A stretch of 5,825 nt of DNA, from contig JADDPR010000229.1 of the NCBI GenBank assembly GCA_016781775.1, positions 1-5,825 of the forward strand, read 5' to 3'. The DNA is from Rubrobacter sp. Lineage in GTDB: Bacteria > Actinomycetota > Rubrobacteria > Rubrobacterales > Rubrobacteraceae. Numbering within the stretch: position 1 is the stretch's first letter; each line of letters opens with the position of its first letter. A program made the translations under genes and the position numbers. This document shows, piece after piece, positions 1-4,981 of this stretch. The notes beneath the pieces are model-generated. The model ran no database searches. It was not told the origin of the DNA and worked only from the letters and a program-made list of their open reading frames with translations.

Positions 1-86
1 CTCTCCCAGAAGATACCTGCGACTGCTACTCGGTGCGTCTATCTGGATCACCTCCTCTCCGTGCTTTCAACTGACGAGGATTTTAC

Positions 87-113
87 TACCCGTGTACGCG
101 TACGACAAGGGTA
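87..113. promoter_or_regulatory. Operator-like inverted repeat
   Basis: The arms TACCCGTGT (87-95) and ACAAGGGTA (105-113) are reverse complements at 8 of 9 positions, separated by 9 bases. A second, perfect 10-bp palindrome, GTACGCGTAC, lies inside at 94-103, with a different centre. The 27-bp dyad has the size of a dimeric regulator site. It lies about 200 bases upstream of the oxidoreductase gene, so its target is uncertain, and no promoter is recognisable around it. Confidence 0.3.
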
Positions 114-209
114 CGGAAAAGGAGATTTTTCCGGCCGAATTTGCCCTAACCGAAGCCCGCTCGAATGCCGCAAATAAACGTCTCTGTGAGGCCACAGGTG
201 ACCACCCCA

Positions 210-272
210 CGGGGTGCGATACTACCGGCTCTTCTCCCAGTTCATGCGACGTACTCCTTCCGCCGCACCCCG
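210..272 (+). promoter_or_regulatory. Possible structured leader before the oxidoreductase gene
   Basis: Bases 210-218 (CGGGGTGCG) and 264-272 (CGCACCCCG) are perfectly complementary over 9 bp, with a 45-base loop. The distal arm ends 45 bases before the start codon at 318. The proximal arm can also pair poorly with CACCCC at 203-208, so two conformations are conceivable. I do not recognise a known riboswitch consensus here, and GC-rich DNA produces such pairs by chance fairly often. Confidence 0.25.
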
Positions 273-317
273 CCGGCACCTAGACTGTGAAGGTTCGTTT
301 CCCGGAGGAAGGACGTC

Positions 318-1298
318 GTGTTGAGGGCGGTGCTTTGCAGAGGATGGGGAGATCCCCCGGTCCTCGCTGTCGAAGAGGTGGAGGGGAAGGCGCCTGGGAT
401 GGGTGAGGTTCGGGTGTCGGTGCGGGCCGCGGGGATCAACTTCGCGGACAACCTCATGGTCGCGGGCCGCTACCAGTTCAAGCCCCCTTTCCCATTTAGC
501 CCGGGCTTCGAGGCCTCCGGCGTGGTCGCCGAGGTCGGGGAGGGCGTCCGCGGCCTGACGGCCGGCGACAGGGTCATGGTCGCCCTGCCGCACGGCGGGT
601 TCGCGGAGGAGATCGTGGCTCCGGCCACGAGCGTGTTCGAACTCCCCGAGGGCATGGACTTCCACGCGGCAGCGGCCTTTCCCGTCGCTTACGGGACCGT
701 CCACCTCGCCCTCGTCCACCGGGCGCGTCTCCAACGGGGGCAGACGCTCCTGGTACACGGGGCCGGCGGGAATGTGGGCCGCGCAGCGGTCGAGGTCGGC
801 AAACACCTCGGTGCCACCGTGCTGGCGACGACGGGGAGCGCCCCGAGTCTGGAAGTCGCCCGGGGGCGCGGAGCGGATCACCTCATCCGCTACGACCGTG
901 AGGACGTTCGGGACAGGGTTCTGGAGCTCACCGACGGCGACGGCGCCGACGTCGTCTTCGACCCGGTGGGGGGAAATCTCTTCGACGCCTCGTTGCGCTG
1001 TGTGGCCTGGGAAGGGACCATCCTCGTCATAGGGTTCGCCGCCGGGCGCATCCCGGAGGCGCCCGCCTGGCGACTACTCCTGAAGAGCTGCGCCGTGATC
1101 GGCGTGGATTGGGGCGGCTACCTCAGGCGCGAGCCGGAGACCGTGCGGTCCGCCACGCAGGACGCGCTACGATGGTACGCCGAAGGCGCCCTCGACCCGA
1201 CGCCCGCGCATGCCTTCCGGTTGGAGGAGACGGCGAAAGCCCTCGAGGCCCAGGCAGCGCGTGAACTTCGAGGCAAGGCCGTGCTGACGATCCGCTGA
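318..1298 (+). CDS. Zinc-independent NADPH:quinone oxidoreductase-type dehydrogenase
   Basis: This 326-residue cytosolic enzyme belongs to the medium-chain dehydrogenase/reductase superfamily, quinone oxidoreductase branch, which reduces quinones or activated alkenes with NADPH. The N-terminal GroES-like catalytic domain (about 1-125) carries the family stretch AGINFADN (38-45), then PFSPGFEASGVVAEVG (59-74) and AGDRV (82-86). The Rossmann domain (about 126-260) has the nucleotide loop AGGNVG (149-154), a variant of the usual AAGGVG, followed by GADHLIRY (185-192) and DVVFDPVGG (211-219). The structural and catalytic zinc cysteine and histidine ligands of alcohol dehydrogenases are absent. 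Length is normal for the family (about 320-330). GTG at 318 is chosen because GGAGGAAGGA (304-313) is a strong ribosome site; TTG at 321 is the alternative. The gene converges on cinA and appears monocistronic. The substrate cannot be read from sequence, because this family is broad. Confidence 0.92.
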   Translation: MLRAVLCRGWGDPPVLAVEEVEGKAPGMGEVRVSVRAAGINFADNLMVAGRYQFKPPFPFSPGFEASGVVAEVGEGVRGLTAGDRVMVALPHGGFAEEIVAPATSVFELPEGMDFHAAAAFPVAYGTVHLALVHRARLQRGQTLLVHGAGGNVGRAAVEVGKHLGATVLATTGSAPSLEVARGRGADHLIRYDREDVRDRVLELTDGDGADVVFDPVGGNLFDASLRCVAWEGTILVIGFAAGRIPEAPAWRLLLKSCAVIGVDWGGYLRREPETVRSATQDALRWYAEGALDPTPAHAFRLEETAKALEAQAARELRGKAVLTIR

Positions 1299-1308
1299 GG
1301 CATGCGTC

Positions 1309-1336
1309 CCCCGGTACGCGGGTCCGCGCTACGGGG
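1309..1336. terminator. Bidirectional hairpin between convergent genes
   Basis: This imperfect hairpin has three stem blocks: CCCC (1309-1312) with GGGG (1333-1336), GTA (1314-1316) with TAC (1330-1332), and CGCG (1317-1320) with CGCG (1325-1328). There are single-base bulges at G1313 and C1329 and a GGTC loop, giving 11 pairs in all. It fills most of the 44-bp gap between the stop of the oxidoreductase (1298) and the stop of cinA (1343). There is no T-run, which is common for hairpin terminators in high-GC Gram-positives. Its position suits termination from both sides. Confidence 0.6.
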
Positions 1337-1342
1337 TGGGGC

Positions 1343-2644
1343 TCAGGAGGCTGCGCCGTCGGCGAGGTGGCGCCTGAGGAGGTCGAAGGCGCGGTTGGCG
1401 GTACGCTCCCGGATCGCCTCCCGCGAGCGGCCCCAGGCGGAGAGGTTGAGCTTCTCGACGGTGGTCTCCCCGCCGTCGGCGAGCCCGACGTAGACGAGCC
1501 CCACGGGCTTCTCTTCCGTCCCCCCGCCGGGACCGGCGACACCGGTCACGGAGAGCGCGTAGTCCGAGTCGGAGAGCTTTCGCGCCCCTTCGGCCATCGC
1601 CTTCGCGACGGGCTCGGAGACGGCGCCGTGCTCGACGAGCAGGTCGTGGGGTACGCCGAGGAGGCGCTCCTTGGAGTCGTTCGAGTACGTCACGAGCCCC
1701 TCTTTGAAGTAGGCGGAGGAGCCTGCCATGTCAGTAAGGCGCTTGGCGAGAAGGCCGCCGGTGCAGCTCTCGGCGAGGGCCAGGGTGGCGCCCTTCTCCT
1801 CGAGGAGCCGCGCAAGGGCGCTCTCGATCGTCTCGGAGTCGACCCCAAAGTAGTAGTCGCCGAGGCGGCGGAGAATCTCCTCGGCGACGGGCTCTATCTT
1901 CGCCTCGGCCTCATCGGGGGTAGCGGCGCGGGCCGTTATGCGAAGCTTGACCTTGCCCTGGCTCGCCAGCGGGGCAACCGTCGGGTCGGAGGCGTCGAGG
2001 AGGTCCTGGACCTGCTCGGCGATGGCCGACTCGCCGATCCCGGTAAAGTGCAGGATGCGCGAGACTATGGCACCGTCCGTCCGCTCCTTTACGAGCGGGG
2101 CGAGCGTCTCCTCGAACATAACCTTCATCTCGCTCGGCACCCCCGGAAAGGTCGCGACGAGCGCGCCTTCAATCTCCATGAGGGCGCCCATCGCGGTCCC
2201 CAAGGGGTTCGGGATCAGCTCCGCGCCCTCGGGGAAGAGGGCTTGCTTGTAGTTCGACGGGGTCGGCGTGCGGCCGAAGCGTCGGAACATCTCATCCACG
2301 TGCTCGCGCGCCTCCTCCCTCTCGACCATCTCGCGGCCGGCGGCCAGCGCCAGGCACTCGTTCGTCAGGTCGTCGGAGGTCGGGCCGAGGCCGCCGGTGG
2401 TGATGACGAGGTCCGCGCGAGAGGCGGCCTCCAGGATGGCGGCGATGATGCGTTGACGGTTGTCGCCGACCGTGGTGTGCCGGTAGATCGCCACGCCCAG
2501 AGGGGCCAGGTAGCTGCTCAACCACGCCGTGTTGGTGTCCACGAGGTCCCCGAGAAGCATCTCGGTCCCTATGGTCACGATCTCCGCGCTCTTTATCGTC
2601 CCCGTCTTCGCCGCAGCTTCGGCGCTCGTGCTCTCGTTTTGCAT
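1343..2644 (-). CDS. cinA: CinA: NMN deamidase / ADP-ribose pyrophosphatase two-domain protein
   Basis: This is a 433-residue, full-length, two-domain CinA. The N-terminal MoaB/MogA-like domain (about 20-190) shows EIVTIGTEMLLGDLVDTN (21-38), TTGGLGPTSDD (82-92) and the FPGVPSEM loop (166-173); in characterised relatives this domain cleaves ADP-ribose. A linker domain (about 195-265) precedes the C-terminal PncC-type domain (about 270-430), with AESCTGG (291-297), SSAYFKEGLVTYSN (309-322) and SVTGVAGPGGGTEEKP (365-380). In the family that domain deamidates nicotinamide mononucleotide in pyridine nucleotide salvage. All signature motifs look intact. The ATG lies 6 bases after a minus-strand TAGAAT (2656-2651) and no Shine-Dalgarno is visible, so the mRNA is probably leaderless. 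About 17 residues precede the conserved core, longer than usual. The gene is divergent from the HD-domain gene. CinA has been linked to drug tolerance in mycobacteria; that role is not evident here. Confidence 0.97.
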   Translation of the reverse strand: MQNESTSAEAAAKTGTIKSAEIVTIGTEMLLGDLVDTNTAWLSSYLAPLGVAIYRHTTVGDNRQRIIAAILEAASRADLVITTGGLGPTSDDLTNECLALAAGREMVEREEAREHVDEMFRRFGRTPTPSNYKQALFPEGAELIPNPLGTAMGALMEIEGALVATFPGVPSEMKVMFEETLAPLVKERTDGAIVSRILHFTGIGESAIAEQVQDLLDASDPTVAPLASQGKVKLRITARAATPDEAEAKIEPVAEEILRRLGDYYFGVDSETIESALARLLEEKGATLALAESCTGGLLAKRLTDMAGSSAYFKEGLVTYSNDSKERLLGVPHDLLVEHGAVSEPVAKAMAEGARKLSDSDYALSVTGVAGPGGGTEEKPVGLVYVGLADGGETTVEKLNLSAWGRSREAIRERTANRAFDLLRRHLADGAAS

Positions 2645-2650
2645 CCGGCT

Positions 2651-2660
2651 ATTCTACAAT
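2651..2660. promoter_or_regulatory. Overlapping divergent -10 boxes (cinA / HD gene)
   Basis: On the minus strand TAGAAT (2656-2651) ends 6 bases before the cinA ATG at 2644, which puts transcription start at or next to the A of ATG. On the plus strand TACAAT (2655-2660) ends 10 bases before the HD-gene ATG at 2671, giving a leader of only a few bases. The boxes share positions 2655-2656. No good -35 hexamer is seen for either direction, and neither gene has a Shine-Dalgarno. The two polymerases could not occupy the site together. Confidence 0.6.
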
Positions 2661-2670
2661 CCCACCCGTT

Positions 2671-3246
2671 ATGAACGATGATCATCTACTAAGAACCGCA
2701 ACGGGTTATGCCCGCGAACGTCTCTCCGACAAACGTTTCGACCACACAATACGCGTCGCCGAGACCGCCGAACGCCTCGCCGGGCTGCACGGCCTCGACC
2801 CCGCCAAGGCACGCCTCGCGGGCCTCCTGCACGACCTGGCGCGGGAGACGGACGGGGATACGCTCCTCCGCACAGCAACGGAGAACGGCGTCTCCATCGG
2901 CGATCCCGAGCGCGAGAAACCGATGCTCCTGCACGGTCCTGTGGCGGCGGAGGTCGCGGAGTCGGAGTTCGGGGTGAGGGACGAGGCGGTCCTTGAGGCC
3001 GTCAGGGTCCATACGACCGGTGCGCCGGGGATGGGGCCTTTGTCGCTTGCGGTCTTTGTGGCCGACAAGATCGAGCCCGGACGCGAGGGCGAATGGGTCG
3101 AGCAGTTACGAGAGCTCGCCGAGAGAGACCTGAGGGAGGCGGCGAGGGAGTCGCTGAAGTCCTCCATCTCCTACAACGAGGGGCGGGGGCGCACGATACA
3201 CCCCAAGAGCCGCGAGGCGCTGGAATGGCTAGAGGACGGAAGCTAG
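2671..3246 (+). CDS. yqeK: YqeK-type HD-domain phosphohydrolase (probable Ap4A hydrolase)
   Basis: This 191-residue soluble HD-superfamily protein matches the YqeK family, whose studied members symmetrically hydrolyse diadenosine tetraphosphate to two ADP using a metal pair. Metal-ligand candidates are in place: H25 (RFDHTIRVA, 22-30), H54-D55 (LLHDLAR, 52-58), H88 (LLHGPVAAE, 86-94), H114 (VRVHTTG, 111-117) and D132 in the YqeK-like ADKIEPGR (131-138). Length is normal for the family (about 190). The ATG at 2671 is chosen because TACAAT lies just upstream and the conserved first helix follows directly; no Shine-Dalgarno is seen. yqeK usually sits between nadD and rsfS; here it stands alone, divergent from cinA. 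Its last 18 bases overlap the end of the opposing membrane hydrolase gene, leaving no room for an intergenic terminator. A different nucleotide substrate cannot be excluded. Confidence 0.88.
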   Translation: MNDDHLLRTATGYARERLSDKRFDHTIRVAETAERLAGLHGLDPAKARLAGLLHDLARETDGDTLLRTATENGVSIGDPEREKPMLLHGPVAAEVAESEFGVRDEAVLEAVRVHTTGAPGMGPLSLAVFVADKIEPGREGEWVEQLRELAERDLREAARESLKSSISYNEGRGRTIHPKSREALEWLEDGS

Positions 3247-3807
3247 AAACCTGTCGAAGCTCCGGCCGATGGCGGGATACAGCTCGTACAGGCCGTATCC
3301 GATGGCCAGCACCATGACGACGGCCACCATGAACTCGGAGGCCCCGCCGGAGCGTACGCCGCCTGGCAGGAGCTTGAAGGGCTTCCCCATCGGCCAGAGG
3401 AGCGGTACGCCCCTCGTGTTCAGCGCGTCGGCGACGAGGTGCGAGGCATAGCCGGTGATGAGCGCCGCGTAGAGCCCAGGAACGAGCGGGGCCAGCGGCG
3501 AGACGATCGCCGCGAAGATCACAACCCCCAGCAGGGAGTGCGTGAGCGTCCGGTGGCCGACGGTGCGAAAAAGGACGAACGAGAGTGCCCTCAACCCCCA
3601 GCTTACGGGCCTTATGAGCTTGTCTAGTACAGGGCTCTTCGTGCGGCTGAGGCCGTTGCCGAGGCGGCTTCGGGGGTTGTCTACGTCCGGGATCCAGGCG
3701 GCGACCGCCGCCGCCGGGTAGGCATATAGGGCGGGGTCTTCCCCGGTAAAGAGCGAGGCCCCGACGAGGGCCGCCACCCCGAAAACGGCGTGCGTGGTCG
3801 CGTTCAT
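3229..3807 (-). CDS. YdjM/DUF457-type membrane-bound metal-dependent hydrolase
   Basis: This 192-residue integral membrane protein belongs to the family related to E. coli YdjM (COG1988), annotated as membrane-bound metal-dependent hydrolases of unknown substrate. The polar family motifs are present: THAVFG with H6 (5-10), WIPDVDNPRSRLG with D41 and D43 (38-50), GHRTLTHSLLG with H85 and H90 (84-94), and GYASHLVADALNTRGVPLLW with H123 and D127 (119-138). Hydrophobic segments lie at about 7-20, 28-39, 70-82, 91-118 and 158-175. The ATG at 3807 places the conserved H6 correctly, and an extended -10 (TGC-TAAACT, 3825-3817) ends 9 bases before it, suggesting a very short leader. The gene converges with the HD gene. 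In E. coli ydjM is a LexA target; no SOS box is apparent here. Confidence 0.88.
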   Translation of the reverse strand: MNATTHAVFGVAALVGASLFTGEDPALYAYPAAAVAAWIPDVDNPRSRLGNGLSRTKSPVLDKLIRPVSWGLRALSFVLFRTVGHRTLTHSLLGVVIFAAIVSPLAPLVPGLYAALITGYASHLVADALNTRGVPLLWPMGKPFKLLPGGVRSGGASEFMVAVVMVLAIGYGLYELYPAIGRSFDRFLASVL

Positions 3808-3816
3808 CGGGGCGGC

Positions 3817-3825
3817 AGTTTAGCA
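3817..3825 (-). promoter_or_regulatory. Extended -10 promoter of the YdjM-type gene
   Basis: Reading the minus strand, TGC directly precedes TAAACT, which is a TGn-TAnnnT extended -10 element. It ends 9 bases upstream of the ATG at 3807, so the predicted start point leaves only 2-3 leader bases. No matching -35 is visible, as is usual for extended -10 promoters. No Shine-Dalgarno is present at the proper distance. Confidence 0.5.
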
Positions 3826-3888
3826 ACTCCGAGCGGCAACGGATGCGAATCCTCGTCGTACCGTGCGGGGTTCCGGTTGCTCGATTGC

Positions 3889-3916
3889 GGCGTCGAGCAT
3901 GGGCCTTCTCGACGCC
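3889..3916 (-). terminator. Hairpin terminator of the TetR-controlled unit
   Basis: GGCGTCGAG (3889-3897) and CTCGACGCC (3908-3916) form a perfect 9-bp stem with a 10-base loop. The stem begins 15 bases after the stop codon (3932) of the minus-strand 187-residue gene. There is no T-run on its 3' side. An alternative, mutually exclusive 6-bp stem exists between GCTCGA (3879-3884) and TCGAGC (3893-3898). A terminator is the simplest reading. Confidence 0.65.
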
Positions 3917-3931
3917 TTAGCTGTTCGAGCC

Positions 3932-4495
3932 CTACACGCCGCGCTCCGACCTACGCCTCGCCGCCCCAAGCCAGCTCCGTCGCACAGCAGCGCTACCGGG
4001 CTTCACCACACGCCAGTAACGTTCAAAATTCCGGCGCGACGAGGGATCGGACGTCCGTATGCGCGTCTCGGTGCGAAGCTCGGCACCGCCGTCGCGGTGT
4101 TCGACGGAGAAGTTCATCGCGACCTTGGCGAAACCGTTCTCCCCAAAGGCCACAAACTCGTCTGCGTCCCGGATAACGGGCACGATGCCACCGCGCACCT
4201 TCCACATCTGCCCGATCGCGCCGACGACCACCTCTCGGCCCGGCTCCTCCGCCAGCCTGGCGAACGCGAAGGCCAGCATTTGTTCGTAGAGCGGCTCGGT
4301 CTTCGCGCTCGGTAGCCCCCGCTTCCCCGCGAACCGCGCCGGCAAGGACCGGATGGCGAACAGGAGACGTACCAGGGGCATCTCGCCCGGCGTCGCCCGC
4401 TTGGCCGCCTCAAGCGCGCGCTCGGGCGTGGCGGAGAAACAGATCGCATGGACCTCGTCGAACTCGTACTCAGGCATCAACTCGTCCAGCAGCAC
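3932..4495 (-). CDS. Uncharacterised cytosolic protein, possibly SRPBCC-like
   Basis: This 187-residue protein has no signal peptide or membrane helix. I do not recognise a named family with confidence. The order of elements suggests a Bet v1/SRPBCC lipid-binding fold: an early strand followed by the ATPERALEAA segment (22-31), a long central part with LVRLLFAIRSLPARFAGKRG (41-60), strands at REVVVGAIGQMWKV (87-100) and FAKVAMNFSVEH (122-133), then ELRTETRIRTSD (139-150) and a C-terminal helix from RRNFERYWRVVKPG (154-167), rich in arginine at the end. The GTG at 4495 is chosen because GAGGAG ends 6 bases upstream; the ATG seven codons in is an alternative without a better site. It lies 10 bases after the stop of the restored membrane-protein frame, so the two are very likely one mRNA under the TetR operators. 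Function is unknown. Confidence 0.8.
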   Translation of the reverse strand: MLLDELMPEYEFDEVHAICFSATPERALEAAKRATPGEMPLVRLLFAIRSLPARFAGKRGLPSAKTEPLYEQMLAFAFARLAEEPGREVVVGAIGQMWKVRGGIVPVIRDADEFVAFGENGFAKVAMNFSVEHRDGGAELRTETRIRTSDPSSRRNFERYWRVVKPGSAAVRRSWLGAARRRSERGV

Positions 4496-4505
4496 GGGGT
4501 GCTCC

Positions 4506-4900
4506 TCACCCTTCGCTTACGACGGCGGTCTCGGAGTGCCCCCGCCGCGCCACCGCGAGCATCAGCGCGGCCTGCGACAAGGCCAGCCAGAAGCCGGAGG
4601 CTGGCATCATCACCACGCCGATACCCCGAGCGCCAACAACGACCAGCCGAGGAAGAGCGGCAGGGTCCCCGTCCGGGCTTGCGCCCAGTGGGTCAGACCG
4701 CCGAGCATCAAAAGCATCACACCGAAGAGCATGAACCAGAAAGCGGCCTCCCGGTCGAAGGCCTTGGACGCCGGATCCGGCCCAACGGCGCCGAACCCGT
4801 CCCCCGCTATGGCGGCGAGCGGCCCGGCAAAGAAAAACAGACCGACCAGAAGATGCAGCACGCCCGTCGCCACCAGCAACGGTCCGCAGAGTCGACGCAT
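4506..4900 (-). pseudogene. Small DUF6463-like membrane protein gene, split by a frameshift
   Basis: The ATG at 4900 follows a leader containing AAGGGGAA. The first frame codes 96 residues and stops at TGA 4612-4610, reading LALGVSAW at its end. Shifting to the other frame at the four-C run 4624-4627 (GGGG on the coding strand) gives LG-GIGVVMMPASGFWLALSQA and continues to TGA 4508-4506. The repaired product would be about 131 residues. That length and the GWSLLALG...MMPASGFW continuity match, from memory, actinobacterial DUF6463-type membrane proteins. Hydrophobic segments at about 5-32, 52-70, 82-100 and in the rescued C-terminal part suggest four helices. One missing G restores everything. 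The first stop forms TGATG with an in-frame ATG of the second part (4610-4608), so the rear 34 residues could be translated by coupling. A sequencing error in the homopolymer is equally possible. Function is unknown. Confidence 0.75.
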
Positions 4901-4929
4901 GAGGGTTCCCCTTTCCCTGGCGTTTTTCA

Positions 4930-4943
4930 ATACGCTACCGTAT
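4930..4943. promoter_or_regulatory. TetR operator O1 (predicted)
   Basis: This is the palindrome ATACG-CTAC-CGTAT, with perfect 5-bp arms around a 4-bp centre. It covers the -10 box of the minus-strand promoter (4937-4932). Over the longer span 4927-4947 it matches the second copy at 4957-4977 at 18 of 21 positions. Confidence 0.75.
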
Positions 4944-4960
4944 GGTAAAGCGGTTGTCAA
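4932..4960 (-). promoter_or_regulatory. Sigma70-type promoter for the membrane-protein unit
   Basis: On the minus strand a consensus -35, TTGACA (4960-4955), is followed after exactly 17 bp by TAGCGT (4937-4932), which fits TAnnnT. Transcription would start near 4925, giving a leader of about 25 bases with the AAGGGGAA ribosome site before the ATG at 4900. The -10 lies inside operator O1 and the -35 touches operator O2. Confidence 0.7.
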
Positions 4961-4973
4961 TACGGTATCGTAT
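4960..4973. promoter_or_regulatory. TetR operator O2 (predicted)
   Basis: This is the palindrome ATACG-GTAT-CGTAT, with the same arms as O1 and a centre-to-centre distance of exactly 30 bp, about three helical turns, so both sites face the same side of the DNA. It abuts the -35 of the minus-strand promoter and ends 8 bases before the first possible tetR start. Occupancy should therefore also hinder tetR expression, although no clear tetR promoter was found. Confidence 0.75.
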
Positions 4974-4981
4974 GTTAGAAA

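Larger units (their letters stand above)
1..317. other. Lower-GC upstream region without a convincing gene
   Basis: GC is about 53 % over the first 180 bases, against roughly 65-70 % in the genes that follow. A plus-strand frame is open from the left edge to a stop at 281-283, and a GTG at 92 preceded by GAGGA (76-80, 11-base spacing) could start a 63-residue peptide. Codon use in that frame is mixed, the peptide resembles nothing I know, and the spacing is long, so I do not call it. The region holds three structured elements listed separately: an operator-like inverted repeat (87-113), a 9-bp complementary pair (210-218 with 264-272), and a 14-base match to the 16S rRNA 3' end (43-56). No convincing -35/-10 pair for the downstream oxidoreductase was found. 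It is most likely an intergenic or leader region. Confidence 0.55.

Noticed and set aside
1..60. Possible 16S rRNA gene end at the left edge
   Set aside because: Only 14 bases match the 16S tail; the preceding helix 45 sequence with its GGAA loop is absent.
203..216. CACCCC-AC-GGGGTG inverted repeat as a hairpin
   Set aside because: A two-base loop cannot close such a stem; the right arm pairs better with 264-272.
92..283. Possible 63-residue peptide starting at GTG 92
   Set aside because: Codon use is unlike the real genes, the Shine-Dalgarno spacing is 11 bases, and no family is recognised; kept only as a note in the region entry.
222..881. Minus-strand open frame opposite the oxidoreductase gene (219 codons)
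   Set aside because: It is low-complexity Arg/Pro/His-rich antisense translation of a well-supported gene, with no motif.
1367..2674. Long plus-strand open frame (435 codons) lying fully antisense to cinA
   Set aside because: It mirrors the cinA codons, has no recognisable domain and is rich in Gly, Arg, Glu and Leu from reversed GC-rich codons. cinA itself has all family motifs.
3002..3826. Minus-strand 274-codon open frame overlapping the HD and YdjM-type genes
   Set aside because: It is in a different frame from the YdjM-type gene and is Arg/Pro-rich without motifs; the 192-residue frame has the full set of family residues.
4618..4630. Programmed -1 frameshift site in the membrane-protein gene
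   Set aside because: The coding-strand context CTC GGG GTA does not give a standard slippery heptamer, and a lost G in the homopolymer explains the data more simply.
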